Source: Actinomyces denticolens (lineage in GTDB: Bacteria; Actinomycetota; Actinomycetes; Actinomycetales; Actinomycetaceae). From it: a stretch of 64,000 nt of DNA. This document shows positions 1 through 7,682 of the stretch, one piece after another. The notes under the pieces were generated by a model. That model saw only the letters and a program-made list of their open reading frames with translations, was not told the origin of the DNA and searched no databases. The number at the start of each line of letters is the position of its first letter. Within the stretch, counting starts at the first letter, position 1. The stretch covers positions 1 through 64,000 of the forward strand of contig NZ_MVIW01000002.1 in the NCBI RefSeq assembly GCF_002072185.1, given 5' to 3'. The translations under genes were made by a program, and so were the position numbers.

Positions 1-94
1 CTACATCACCACCACCCAAACCACCCCACCCCTAACCATCCAACGCCTCATCCCCTACCTCACCGACGACGCCCAAGAACACCACAACCACTAA
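1..94 (+). CDS. 3' end of an unknown gene (partial)
   Basis: Reading from base 2, an open frame of 30 codons runs to TAA at 92-94; the 5' part lies outside the window. The visible C-terminus is rich in Thr, Pro and His and ends in two His-Asn-type residues. The DNA is almost free of G on this strand and uses CAA, CCA and CTA codons that the neighbours avoid, so the composition is unlike the rest of the window. A mobile-element or otherwise acquired gene is possible, but no family can be assigned from 30 residues. Confidence 0.4.
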   Translation, partial: YITTTQTTPPLTIQRLIPYLTDDAQEHHNH

Positions 95-124
95 CCCACC
101 ACCAACCGGCCTCGACGACAACAA

Positions 125-158
125 CGACCGGTCTCGATGACATTTTCGACCGGTCTCG
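125..158. repeat. Paired GACCGGTC intergenic element, copy 1
   Basis: Two identical 12-mers CGACCGGTCTCG lie at 125-136 and 147-158, so they repeat with a 22-nt period. Each contains the 8-nt palindrome GACCGGTC, so the two can also pair with each other as an 8-bp stem with a 14-nt loop. The element sits between converging genes. A near-identical element with the same period is at 18758-18791, also between converging genes. Function unknown; a bidirectional terminator or a protein site are the obvious candidates. Confidence 0.6.
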
Positions 159-172
159 GATATAGGGAGGGG

Positions 173-556
173 TTATGGGGTGGGGGTGCTGGGGGAGGAG
201 GGGGAGTCGCCCTCCTCGTCGTCGCGGCGGCGACGGCGGATGTCCCGCTCCAGGTTCCTCAGGAACTCCGGGTCATCATCCGGGCCCAGCGGCCGCTGCC
301 TCTCGGGACGGCGGAACTCCACGCCCTCCCGGGAGGACCACAGCTTCGGCTCCACGACGCCCCCGCGCTCCTCAGCGGCCTTCACCCTCGAGGTGATGAT
401 CCACGCGATCGGCCCCACACCGGTGAGGGCCAGGATGATGAGGATCCACAGGGGCTTCGGGAGTCGCGCGGGCATGTCCTCATTCGGTGTGCGAGCGCAG
501 TCCAGCACCGAGTAGATCGCCAGGGCGAACAGGAGGACGATGAGGACGACGCGCAC
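173..556 (-). CDS. PLDc_N-domain small membrane protein
   Basis: A 127-aa protein with a GTG start. Residues 1-20 form one hydrophobic segment. The LDC-ARTP-N-D motif follows at about 18-28, then a second membrane segment (about 35-57) ending GPIAWII, which is the signature of the PLDc_N family (phospholipase D/cardiolipin synthase N-terminal region found as a stand-alone protein). The C-terminal 70 residues are charged, ending in an Arg/Asp/Glu stretch and a Ser/Pro tail. It is divergent from menE and about 80 nt from it. The molecular role of stand-alone PLDc_N proteins is not known. A GGTGGGG stretch lies just upstream of the chosen start. Confidence 0.75.
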   Translation of the reverse strand: MRVVLIVLLFALAIYSVLDCARTPNEDMPARLPKPLWILIILALTGVGPIAWIITSRVKAAEERGGVVEPKLWSSREGVEFRRPERQRPLGPDDDPEFLRNLERDIRRRRRDDEEGDSPSSPSTPTP

Positions 557-638
557 GCCCCCACCATATCCGAGTCGTCGAACACGGGCAGGCCGAGTCC
601 GGGCGGCGCGGCGGCGCGGGCGGTGCGAGGATGCCCCC

Positions 639-1952
639 GTGAGCACGCGCCCGGCCCCCCTCCTCCTGCGCGGCGGTACCAGTCCCGACGCCGTTGCCGG
701 GCTCCGGGCGGCCCTCGCGTCCCTGCTCGATCGGGATACCACCGGCCCCGGCCCTTCCGCAGTCGCCATAGAGGGCAGTGCCGCCTCGTACCCACTGCTC
801 GTCCCCATCTCCCCGCAGGAGGATGAGGCACTCGTCCGCGCCGACCTCGCGCGCCGTCTCGACCCGGCCGGCCCCGCCTCCCGCGCGGACATCCTCCTGC
901 GCACCTCCGGCTCCACCACGGGCACCGGCAGTCTCATCGCCATGAGCGCCCCCGCCCTGGTCGCCTCCGCCCGCGCCACCCATGCGCGCCTCTCAGGACC
1001 CGGGACCTGGGTCCTCGCCCTCCCCGCGCACCATGTCGCCGGGCTCCAGGTCCTCGTGCGCTCGCTCGTGGCCGGGACCGAGCCCGTCGTCGTCGACACC
1101 ACCGGCGGATTCAGGGCCACCGCGCTGACCGGCGGACTGGCCGGCGCCCTGGCCACCAGCAGCCGCCCCGTCTACCTCTCCCTCGTACCCACCCAGCTCC
1201 TGCGCGCCTTGGCCGACCCCGACTGCGCCCGCGCCCTGGCCCGCACCAGTGCGGTCCTCCTCGGTGGTGCCGCGGCCGACCCCGTCCTGCTCGCCCGCGC
1301 CCGCAGCGCCGGCGTCCCCGTCGTCACCACCTATGGGATGAGTGAGACCGGCGGCGGCTGCGTCTACGACGGCGCCCCCCTCGACGGCGTCACCGTCACC
1401 ATTGAGGAGCCGGACGCCACCGGCGCGGGCCGCATCGCCCTGGCCGGCCCCGTCCTCGCTCTCGGATACGCCCACCGCACCCTCCCCGGCGATCCCGCCC
1501 CCGCCTCGCGCTTCGCCGCGCGCGACGGGAGGCCCCTCCTGCTTACCTCCGATCGCGGGCGCCTCGACGGAGACGGTCGCCTCATAGTCCTCGGGCGCCT
1601 CGACGACGTCATCATCAGCGGCGGCATCAAGGTGGACCCCCGCGAGGTCGAGGCCGCTCTCCTGCGCATTCCGGGCGTCGGGGAGGCCTGCGTCGTGGGG
1701 ATTCCCGACACCCGGTGGGGGAGCGCCGTCGCGGCCGCCGTCGTGCCGGCGCCCTCCTGGGACGACGGCGGACTGGACGCCCAGTCCCTGCGCTCGGCCG
1801 CGCGTGCCGCCCTGCCGGGGCCCAAGGCGCCCAAGCGCGTCGTCGTCGTGCCCGAACTGCCCCAGCGAGGCCTCGGCAAGCCCGACCGGCGCGCCGTCGC
1901 CGTCCTCCTGGCCGGCTCCAGCCGGCCGGAGGCCCCCCGAGCAGGCGACTGA
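639..1952 (+). CDS. menE: o-succinylbenzoate--CoA ligase MenE
   Basis: A 437-aa adenylate-forming enzyme that activates o-succinylbenzoate to its CoA thioester in menaquinone synthesis. Visible family motifs in order are the P-loop TSGSTTGTG, the YGMSETGGG adenine-binding motif, GRLDDVIISGG at the hinge and the C-terminal GLGKPDR with the catalytic lysine. GTG 639 was chosen because the family N-terminus begins shortly after it and a -10-like GAGGAT (627-632) ends 6 nt before it, matching other leaderless genes here. It is followed after 125 nt by menA; menB, menC and menD are elsewhere in the window. Length is typical of short actinobacterial MenE. Confidence 0.93.
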   Translation: MSTRPAPLLLRGGTSPDAVAGLRAALASLLDRDTTGPGPSAVAIEGSAASYPLLVPISPQEDEALVRADLARRLDPAGPASRADILLRTSGSTTGTGSLIAMSAPALVASARATHARLSGPGTWVLALPAHHVAGLQVLVRSLVAGTEPVVVDTTGGFRATALTGGLAGALATSSRPVYLSLVPTQLLRALADPDCARALARTSAVLLGGAAADPVLLARARSAGVPVVTTYGMSETGGGCVYDGAPLDGVTVTIEEPDATGAGRIALAGPVLALGYAHRTLPGDPAPASRFAARDGRPLLLTSDRGRLDGDGRLIVLGRLDDVIISGGIKVDPREVEAALLRIPGVGEACVVGIPDTRWGSAVAAAVVPAPSWDDGGLDAQSLRSAARAALPGPKAPKRVVVVPELPQRGLGKPDRRAVAVLLAGSSRPEAPRAGD

Positions 1953-2042
1953 TCCCGATCAGCAGGCAGGCCCCGGACGCAGCCCGCCCGCAGGCTCCCC
2001 CCGCGCGGCCCGCCCGCCGTGGGAGCGGACCGCCGCCCGCGA

Positions 2043-2048
2043 TAGGCT
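2043..2048 (+). promoter_or_regulatory. Candidate -10 box of menA
   Basis: TAGGCT lies 29 nt before the menA ATG. A GAGAGG Shine-Dalgarno at 2067-2072 sits 5 nt before that start, so menA appears to have a short leader rather than relying only on read-through from menE. Confidence 0.45.
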
Positions 2049-2077
2049 CTAGGCCGCATCCCCTCCGAGAGGCCCTC

Positions 2078-3025
2078 ATGAGCAGACCAGCCCACCAGGC
2101 ACCCCCGGCCCGCGCCACGAACTGGGCAGAGGTCGTGCGCCTGCGAACCCTGCCTGCCGCCGTCGCCCCCGTCCTCCTGGGGGCCGGCGCCGCCACCTCA
2201 CTGGGCACCGGCTCGCTGCCGCGCACACTGCTCGCCGCGGGCGTCGCCCTGGCCCTCCAGATCGGCTGCAACCTCGCCAATGATTACTCCGACGGCGTGC
2301 GCGGCACTGACGATCAGCGCACCGGTCCCCCGCGCCTGACCGCCTCGGGGCGGGTGGCGCCCCGCAGGGTCAAGCTCGCCGCCCTCGGCTGCTTCGCGAT
2401 CGCAGCCGCGCTCGGGCTCGTGCTGGTGGTCCTGACCGGGCAGTGGTGGCTCATCGGCGTCGGCGCCGCTGCCGTGGCCGCCGCCTGGTTCTACACCGGC
2501 GGACCCCGCCCCTACGGATACGCGGGCCTGGGGGAGGTCTTCGTCTTCGTGTTCTTCGGCCTGGTGGCAACCTGCGGCACCGCCTACGTCCAGGGCGGGG
2601 TCGTGCCCGGATGGCTCTGGCTCGCCGCCGGCGGTATCGGCCTCATCGCCTGCTCCCTGCTCATGGTCAACAACCTGCGCGACATCGGCACCGATCCCGC
2701 CCACGGGAAGATGACGCTGGCAGTGCGCCTCGGCGATTCCCGCGCCCGTAGCGCCTACATGGTCATGGTGTTCATGCCGGTCTTCATCGCCCCCGGATCG
2801 CTCGCCTGGGCTCATACCGCCGCCGGTGGGGCCTGGGACGCCATGGCCATCATCGACATCGTCTGCCCGCTGATCGTCATCGCGCCCCTCGCCTGGCGCG
2901 CCACCACGGCCGTGAGCACTGGGGCGGCCGGCCGCGAGCTCATCGGCTCCCTGCGCGACGCCGGCCAGTACGAACTCGTCTACGGCGCGGTCATCGGCCT
3001 GGCCTTCCTCATCGTGGGGACCTGA
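2078..3025 (+). CDS. menA: 1,4-dihydroxy-2-naphthoate polyprenyltransferase MenA
   Basis: A 315-aa UbiA-family integral membrane prenyltransferase that attaches the polyprenyl tail to dihydroxynaphthoate, giving demethylmenaquinone. The first Asp-rich motif is visible in CNLANDYSDGVRGTDD and the second in NNLRDIGTDPAHGK. About eight hydrophobic segments surround them. The start is ATG 2078 with GAGAGG 5 nt upstream; a longer upstream reading overlaps menE in another frame and has no family similarity. It lies downstream of menE on the same strand and is followed by a strong hairpin terminator. Confidence 0.93.
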   Translation: MSRPAHQAPPARATNWAEVVRLRTLPAAVAPVLLGAGAATSLGTGSLPRTLLAAGVALALQIGCNLANDYSDGVRGTDDQRTGPPRLTASGRVAPRRVKLAALGCFAIAAALGLVLVVLTGQWWLIGVGAAAVAAAWFYTGGPRPYGYAGLGEVFVFVFFGLVATCGTAYVQGGVVPGWLWLAAGGIGLIACSLLMVNNLRDIGTDPAHGKMTLAVRLGDSRARSAYMVMVFMPVFIAPGSLAWAHTAAGGAWDAMAIIDIVCPLIVIAPLAWRATTAVSTGAAGRELIGSLRDAGQYELVYGAVIGLAFLIVGT

Positions 3026-3041
3026 GGCCCTCGGGCACGAC

Positions 3042-3087
3042 GGCGCCCCGGCGCCCCGCCCGGTACTGGGCGGGGCGCCGGGGCGCC
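3042..3087. terminator. Strong bidirectional hairpin terminator
   Basis: A perfect 20-bp GC stem (3042-3061 with 3068-3087) and a 6-nt loop GGTACT lie between menA and the converging lipoprotein gene. It can serve both strands; there is no T-tract. Confidence 0.8.
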
Positions 3088-3101
3088 GCTGCTCACGGGC
3101 C

Positions 3102-3446
3102 TCAGTTATCGCTGTCCGAGCCCATGGAGTCATCGCTCATGGGGTTGGCGGGCGCCTCTGAGGCGTCGCCGCCCATGGTGCCGTCATCGCCCATGGATCC
3201 GGCCGGGTCGGTGTCGTCGCCGCCCATCTTGTTGTCGTCATCCGTGGTGGAGTCGTCCCTCATCGAGCCGCCGGGCGCGCCGGAGGCCCCGGCGTCCTTC
3301 GCGGCCGGAGCCGTGGTGGCCGCGGGGGCCGTGGTCACGGAGTCGTTGGACTCGCCGGAGTCGCCGGAGTCCGAGGACCCGCAGGCGGCCATGCCGAGGG
3401 CGGCGATGGCGATGAGGGAGGCGGCCATGGCGGTGCGAATGCGCAT
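3102..3446 (-). CDS. Asp/Met-rich lipoprotein
   Basis: A 114-aa predicted lipoprotein. A short basic N-terminus (MRIRTA), a hydrophobic core and lipobox G-M-A-A-C put the lipidated Cys at residue 22. The mature part is low-complexity: Ser/Gly/Asp/Thr/Ala with repeated M-x-D-D units near the C-terminus. It shares the MRIRTA start, lipobox and acidic Met-containing repeats with the lipoprotein at 3895-4203, so the two look paralogous. An AGGAG Shine-Dalgarno precedes the ATG. Its position beside dipZ/sigK/rskA suggests a cell-surface protein of the same regulon, by analogy with MPT70/MPT83 of mycobacteria, but there is no sequence similarity to those fasciclin proteins. Confidence 0.7.
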   Translation of the reverse strand: MRIRTAMAASLIAIAALGMAACGSSDSGDSGESNDSVTTAPAATTAPAAKDAGASGAPGGSMRDDSTTDDDNKMGGDDTDPAGSMGDDGTMGGDASEAPANPMSDDSMGSDSDN

Positions 3447-3813
3447 GTGCTTCTCCTAATGGTGGGTGGTGCGAGCGCGTGAGAAGCGCGTCGCCGGTTC
3501 GCGGCACCATAACGAATAGATCACTGTGGATTCTGTGATACTCCCCATAGACGCTGGTGGCTGCTGGAGCCCCTATGACCGCTCCTGGTCGCTCCGCGGC
3601 GCGGAATCGCGGGCCAATCCATCACGCTCCCTCCCGCTCCTCCCGGCGGGAATCTCCCGGGACTCGTCTCAAGGAGCGCCCGCGGGCCCCGCCCGCGCCG
3701 GTCCCCACGGACTTGATCGGGCCCGCCGGTGCCCTTCCCCCTCATCCCCTCTCGGGCGGAGAAGAGCGGTCGACCGCATCGTGATGCAGTCGACCACCAA
3801 TGAATACGACGAG
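3447..3813. other. Gene-free stretch between the two lipoprotein genes
   Basis: No convincing coding frame is present; the open frames lack ribosome sites and family similarity. The part next to 3446 should hold the promoter of the downstream lipoprotein; an AT-richer patch lies at about 3508-3545. Nothing else was recognised. Confidence 0.4.
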
Positions 3814-3857
3814 CCCTCGGCGCGGCCCTCTCCCCAACTCAGAGGCCGCGCCGAGGG
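3814..3857 (-). terminator. Hairpin terminator after the Met-rich lipoprotein
   Basis: A perfect 14-bp stem (3814-3827 with 3844-3857) and a 16-nt loop lie just beyond the stop of the minus-strand lipoprotein gene at 3895. It would separate the two lipoprotein transcripts. Confidence 0.65.
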
Positions 3858-3894
3858 AGCTTCTACTCCGTGCTCGTCATGCTCGTCGCGGGGG

Positions 3895-4203
3895 TCACTT
3901 CGCGGCGTCGGTCGCCTTGCCGTCGCTCATCTTGTCGTGGCCGTCCGACATCTTGCCGTGGCCATCGGACATCTTGCCGTCCGACATCTTGTCATCCTTG
4001 CCGTCGGACATCTTGCCGTCCGACATCTTGTCATCGGACATCTTGTCGTCGCTCATCTTCCCGTCATCCATCTTGTCGGCGGTGGCGGTCGCGGCGGGCT
4101 TGGTGTCCTTCGACTCGCTGGACGAGCCGCAGGCGGCGAGGCCCACGGCGGAGATGGCGATGAGGCCGGCCGCGAGAGCGGTGCGAGCGGTGCGAATGCG
4201 CAT
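3895..4203 (-). CDS. Methionine-rich KMSDG-repeat lipoprotein
   Basis: A 102-aa predicted lipoprotein with lipobox G-L-A-A-C, Cys at residue 25. After a short linker, residues 43-96 consist almost entirely of nine pentapeptide-like units of the type KMSDG, KMSDD or KMDDG, two of them with an added His. It resembles the loosely defined MXKDX pentapeptide-repeat class but with a different phase. Methionine- and His-containing acidic repeats at the cell surface suggest metal binding or a sacrificial sink for oxidants; this is inference. It is divergent from dipZ, with a good GGAG Shine-Dalgarno. Confidence 0.72.
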   Translation of the reverse strand: MRIRTARTALAAGLIAISAVGLAACGSSSESKDTKPAATATADKMDDGKMSDDKMSDDKMSDGKMSDGKDDKMSDGKMSDGHGKMSDGHDKMSDGKATDAAK

Positions 4204-4338
4204 GAGTGTTCTCCTCTACGAAGGTTCGGGATCGGGCCCGCCTCGTGGCGAGCCATCACCCCTCATCCGGGGCCGGCGCCCCGCTGGATCGGAGCGATTG
4301 ATGTGACGCTCGCCATGCCCCGCTCATCGTCATTCCAC

Positions 4339-4365
4339 CCATCCACCGAGCGCCCGGCGCCGAAC
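4339..4365 (+). promoter_or_regulatory. Candidate SigK-type promoter of dipZ
   Basis: CCATCC (4339-4344), a 15-nt spacer and CCGAAC (4360-4365) lie 39 nt before dipZ. From memory, the mycobacterial SigK consensus is CCATCC then CCGAAT with a similar but slightly longer spacer. The match is suggestive given the adjacent sigK homologue. The same motif was not clear upstream of the lipoprotein genes. Confidence 0.4.
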
Positions 4366-4404
4366 AAGGGATGAATCAACCGCACAGACACGCAAGGAGC
4401 CCAG

Positions 4405-6099
4405 ATGCTCATCAGTCTTGTCCTCATCGGCTTCTTCGGAGGCCTCATCACGGGCATATCGCCGTGCATCCTGCCGGTCCTGCCCGTCATCCTCCTGTCC
4501 GGCGGCGCCCAGGGCGCCAAGGGCGAGGGTGGGAAGGCGCCCTCGCGCCTGCACCCCTACCTCGTCGTCGGCGGCCTCGTCCTGAGCTTCACCACCTTCA
4601 CCCTCATCGGCTCCACGTTGCTCAACCTGCTGGGCCTCCCGCAGGACACGCTCCGCTGGGCCGGCGTGGTGCTCCTCGCCCTCATCGGCGTGGCCATGAT
4701 CATCCCGAAGGTCATGGAGATCATCGAACGCCCCTTCGCGCGCTTCCAGAGCATCGGCGGTGGCAAGCGCCCCACGAACGGATTCCTCCTCGGACTCGTC
4801 CTGGGAACCGCCTACGTGCCCTGCGCCGGGCCCGTGCTCGCCGCCGTCTCCGTGGCGGGCTCCACCGGCAGGATCGGCGCCGACACGGTCGCCCTCGCCG
4901 TGTCCTTCGGCCTGGGCACCGCCGTCCCCCTGCTGTTCTTCGCCCTGGCCGGCCGCGGCATCACCGAGCGCCTCAAGGCCTTCCGCACGCGCCAGAAGGG
5001 CGTGCGCATCGCCGCCGGCGCCATGATGATCTTCCTGGCCGTCGCCCTGGTCACCGACCTGCCCGCCGTCGTCCAGCGCTCCCTGCCGGACTACACCGCC
5101 TCCCTCCAGGCCAAGACGGACGAGGCCCTCAGCTCCACCCGCCAGGTCGCCCAGGGCCGAGGGGCCTGCGTCGACGGCGCCGACCACCTGGAGAACTGCG
5201 GCACCGTCCCGGAGCTGACCGGGATCAACGCATGGTTCAACACCCCCGGTGAGCAGGCATTGACCGCGGCCGACCGCGAGGGCAAGGTCCACCTCTACGA
5301 CTTCTGGGCCTACTCCTGCATCAACTGCCAGCGCTCCATCCCCGGCATCGAGAGGCTCTACGAGACCTACAAGGACTCCGGCCTGCAGGTCGTCGGCATC
5401 CACTCCCCGGAGTACGCCTTCGAGAAGGAGGTCGACAACGTCCGCGACGGGGCCAAGAAGCTCGGCATCACCTACCCGGTCGCCGTCGACTCCGACCTGG
5501 CCACCTGGACCGCCTTCGACAACCACTACTGGCCCGCCCACTACCTCGTGGACGCCACCGGGCAGCTGCGCCAGGTGAAGTTCGGCGAGGGCGGCGAGGA
5601 GACCACCGAGAAGCTCGTCCGCGAGCTGCTCAGGCAGGCCAACCCGTCCGTCCAGCTCCCCGAGCCCATCTTCACCGAGGCGGACAACGCCCCCGACGTC
5701 TCGGCGGAGCGCAGCCCTGAGACCTACCTCGGCTCCGATCGCGCCCAGTACTTCGCCGACGGCGTCCTCAAGCCCGGTCCCGGCACCTTCACCTTCCCCG
5801 CCGAGCAGAAGGAGAGCAGCTTCTCCCTCGACGGCGCCTGGTTCGTCGAGGGTCAGAAGATCAACCCCGATGGCGCGCCCGGCAAGTTGCGCCTGTCCTG
5901 GAAGGGCGAGCACGTCTACCTCGTGGCCTCCGGGGAGGGCAATGTCACCTGGAAGAACGACGGCGGCGAGGAGAAGACGATCCACATCTCCGGAACGCCC
6001 AACACCAATGAGCTCGTGAGCACGGCCAAGCCCTCATCGGGGCAGCTGGAGCTCACGGTTGACCCGGGGGTCTCCCTGTACTCCTTCACCTTCGGGTGA
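4405..6099 (+). CDS. dipZ: DipZ: CcdA-type thiol transporter fused to thioredoxin-like and C-terminal domains
   Basis: A 564-aa protein that should move reducing power from cytoplasmic thioredoxin to extracytoplasmic thiols. Residues 1-220 form the CcdA/DsbD-beta-like membrane domain with the paired cysteines C21 (in SPCILP) and C140 (in VPCAGP). Residues about 260-400 are a TlpA-like thioredoxin domain with CINC at 305-308. About 430-564 match the DipZ C-terminal domain. AAGGAG lies 6 nt before the ATG. It is followed after about 80 nt by sigK and rskA, the partners of dipZ in the M. tuberculosis SigK regulon. Length is close to mycobacterial DipZ, which is somewhat longer. Confidence 0.92.
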   Translation: MLISLVLIGFFGGLITGISPCILPVLPVILLSGGAQGAKGEGGKAPSRLHPYLVVGGLVLSFTTFTLIGSTLLNLLGLPQDTLRWAGVVLLALIGVAMIIPKVMEIIERPFARFQSIGGGKRPTNGFLLGLVLGTAYVPCAGPVLAAVSVAGSTGRIGADTVALAVSFGLGTAVPLLFFALAGRGITERLKAFRTRQKGVRIAAGAMMIFLAVALVTDLPAVVQRSLPDYTASLQAKTDEALSSTRQVAQGRGACVDGADHLENCGTVPELTGINAWFNTPGEQALTAADREGKVHLYDFWAYSCINCQRSIPGIERLYETYKDSGLQVVGIHSPEYAFEKEVDNVRDGAKKLGITYPVAVDSDLATWTAFDNHYWPAHYLVDATGQLRQVKFGEGGEETTEKLVRELLRQANPSVQLPEPIFTEADNAPDVSAERSPETYLGSDRAQYFADGVLKPGPGTFTFPAEQKESSFSLDGAWFVEGQKINPDGAPGKLRLSWKGEHVYLVASGEGNVTWKNDGGEEKTIHISGTPNTNELVSTAKPSSGQLELTVDPGVSLYSFTFG

Positions 6100-6168
6100 G
6101 GGGCGCAGTCCCCGGCTGCGAATAGGAAGAGAGGAGGAGAACGATGAGGAGGCGCCCCACCGGGCCCG

Positions 6169-6174
6169 TACTAT
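6169..6174 (+). promoter_or_regulatory. -10 box for leaderless sigK
   Basis: TACTAT ends 7 nt before the GTG at 6182. This gives sigK its own promoter inside the dipZ-sigK gap and decides the start. Confidence 0.5.
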
Positions 6175-6181
6175 GCGCAGT

Positions 6182-6748
6182 GTGGAAAAGCAGCGGCACA
6201 CTGAGCGCGGCGACGAGGTCGACGCTCTCCTGGGACGTGTTGCCCGGGGTGACGAGCATGCCTTCGCCGAGTTGTACGACGCCTGGGCGGGGCGCCTCCT
6301 CGCCCTCATCATCCGCATCGTCATCGACCGGGCCCAGAGCGAGGAGGTCCTTCAGGAGGTCATGCTCGAGGCCTGGCGCCGAGCGCCCTCCTTCGATCCC
6401 TCGCGGGGGACGGGGCGGGCCTGGCTCGTCACCATGGCCCGCCACCGGGCCATCGACAGGGTCCGCTCCGCCCAGGCCGCGAGGGACCGTGAGGACGCCT
6501 GGCAGGACTACCTGCCCGATAGCGACGTCACCGTGGCCGAGGTGGAGGACCGCATGGAGGCCGGCAGAGTCCGCGAGGCCCTCGACGCCGTCGGCGAGCC
6601 CCACCGCACGACGATCGCCCTGGCCTACTTCACCGGCCTCACCCACACCGAGATCGCCAAGCGGATGGGCGTGCCGCTGGGCACCGTCAAGAGCCGCATC
6701 CGGGACGGGATGGCCAAGATGAGAACGCACCTAGGAGAACAACGATGA
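6182..6748 (+). CDS. sigK: ECF sigma factor, SigK family
   Basis: A 188-aa group 4 sigma factor. Region 2 is at about 30-95 with HAFAELYDAWAGRLLAL and the RAWLVTMARHRAIDRVR motif. Region 4 is at about 130-185 with the helix-turn-helix TEIAKRMGVPLGTVKSRIRDG. GTG 6182 was chosen because a -10 box ends 7 nt upstream; ATG 6173 is the alternative and a GGAGGAG at 6133 is too far away. Its stop overlaps the start of the rskA-like gene by 4 nt. Unlike M. tuberculosis SigK, whose two cysteines form a redox-sensing disulfide, this protein has no cysteine at all, so any redox control must act elsewhere. Confidence 0.85.
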   Translation: MEKQRHTERGDEVDALLGRVARGDEHAFAELYDAWAGRLLALIIRIVIDRAQSEEVLQEVMLEAWRRAPSFDPSRGTGRAWLVTMARHRAIDRVRSAQAARDREDAWQDYLPDSDVTVAEVEDRMEAGRVREALDAVGEPHRTTIALAYFTGLTHTEIAKRMGVPLGTVKSRIRDGMAKMRTHLGEQR

Positions 6749-7605
6749 GCAGGGAGGGAGAGGACATGACCGCGGCAACGCGCCCCGGCGCCGATGATGA
6801 GGAGCTCCGCGCGCTCCTCGACGGCGAGACCGGTGCCCTCCTCGGCGCATCACTGGCCCCCGTCGAGCCGCCCGCCGGGATGCGTGCAGTGCTCCTGGAG
6901 CGGATCAAGGGCATCGAGCAGGAGGGGTCGGCCCCGACGCCGGGCACCCGCTCGGAGACGGTCCGCGCGGACGCCTCCCGGGGCCCCGGCTCCGACGACG
7001 CCGAGGCGCTCGCCCCCGTCATCCCCCTGCGCCGTCGCCGCGCCTGGCGCTACACGACCCAGGCGGCGGCCGCCGTCGCGCTCATCGCCGCGGGCTTCGG
7101 CGCCGGGTACGGCAGTGGGTACGGATCGGGCTACGACGGCGGCCACGACACCGCCATGGAGCATGTGACCCCGATGGTCGACTACACCCACCTCAATGAG
7201 GCCCAGGACGTCCAGCGCGTCACCGACACCATGTCCGACGGGCATGTGGCCACGCTGACCTGGAGCGAGGGCATGTCCATGACGGCCCTGTCCCTCCCGG
7301 CGGCGATGCCCGCCTCGACCGGCGGGGCCACTTTGCAGATGTGGTTGGAGGATCCCGCGGGCATCACCTCGCTGGGCGCCTATTCCCCCGATGAGGGCAC
7401 CACCTTCACCTTCCTTCCCACGACGCCGAGGCCCGGCCAGCGCATTCTCATCACGGCGGAGCCCGCCGGGGGCTCCGCCCAGCCGACGACGACGCCGCTC
7501 GTGGTCCTCGCCGTCGGCGGTCAGGGCGACGATGAGGGGAGCGCGTCCTCCGGGCCGAGCGGCCCGGCCTCCACGCCGTCGTCGCCGGCCACCAGCCACG
7601 CCTGA
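6745..7605 (+). CDS. rskA: Anti-sigma-K factor RskA-like
   Basis: A 286-aa single-pass membrane protein. Residues 15-60 form a cytoplasmic sigma-binding region without a zinc motif. A basic stretch precedes a membrane segment at about 100-120. The extracytoplasmic part has an unusual GYGSGYGSGYDGG linker, then an RskA C-terminal domain with LQMWLEDPAG, a SLGAYSPDEGTTFTF stretch and ITAEPAGGS. A Ser/Pro/Thr tail ends the protein. ATG 6745 overlaps the sigK stop (ATGA), so the two are translationally coupled. ATG 6766 is a possible later start. Known RskA proteins are released by regulated proteolysis to free SigK. Confidence 0.85.
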   Translation: MSREGEDMTAATRPGADDEELRALLDGETGALLGASLAPVEPPAGMRAVLLERIKGIEQEGSAPTPGTRSETVRADASRGPGSDDAEALAPVIPLRRRRAWRYTTQAAAAVALIAAGFGAGYGSGYGSGYDGGHDTAMEHVTPMVDYTHLNEAQDVQRVTDTMSDGHVATLTWSEGMSMTALSLPAAMPASTGGATLQMWLEDPAGITSLGAYSPDEGTTFTFLPTTPRPGQRILITAEPAGGSAQPTTTPLVVLAVGGQGDDEGSASSGPSGPASTPSSPATSHA

Positions 7606-7622
7606 GGCGCCTGGCCCGAGCA

Positions 7623-7664
7623 GTGAGCGGCCCCGGTACCGAGCTCGGTACCGGGGCCGCTCAC
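7623..7664. terminator. Bidirectional terminator, perfect palindrome
   Basis: A 42-nt perfect palindrome centred on GAGCTC at 7641-7646 folds as an 18-bp stem with a 6-nt loop. It lies between the rskA-like gene and the converging YagU-like gene. Confidence 0.8.
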
Positions 7665-7682
7665 GCGCGATGAGGAGTGGCG

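Noticed and set aside
3448-3900. Several open frames between the two lipoprotein genes.
   Set aside because: Arg/Pro/Gly-rich readings with no ribosome sites; treated as non-coding.
4330-5985. A 551-codon open frame on the minus strand opposite dipZ.
   Set aside because: It is Gly/Ala/Asp/Glu/Leu-rich without family features, as expected for the complement of a high-GC gene; dipZ has full domain support.
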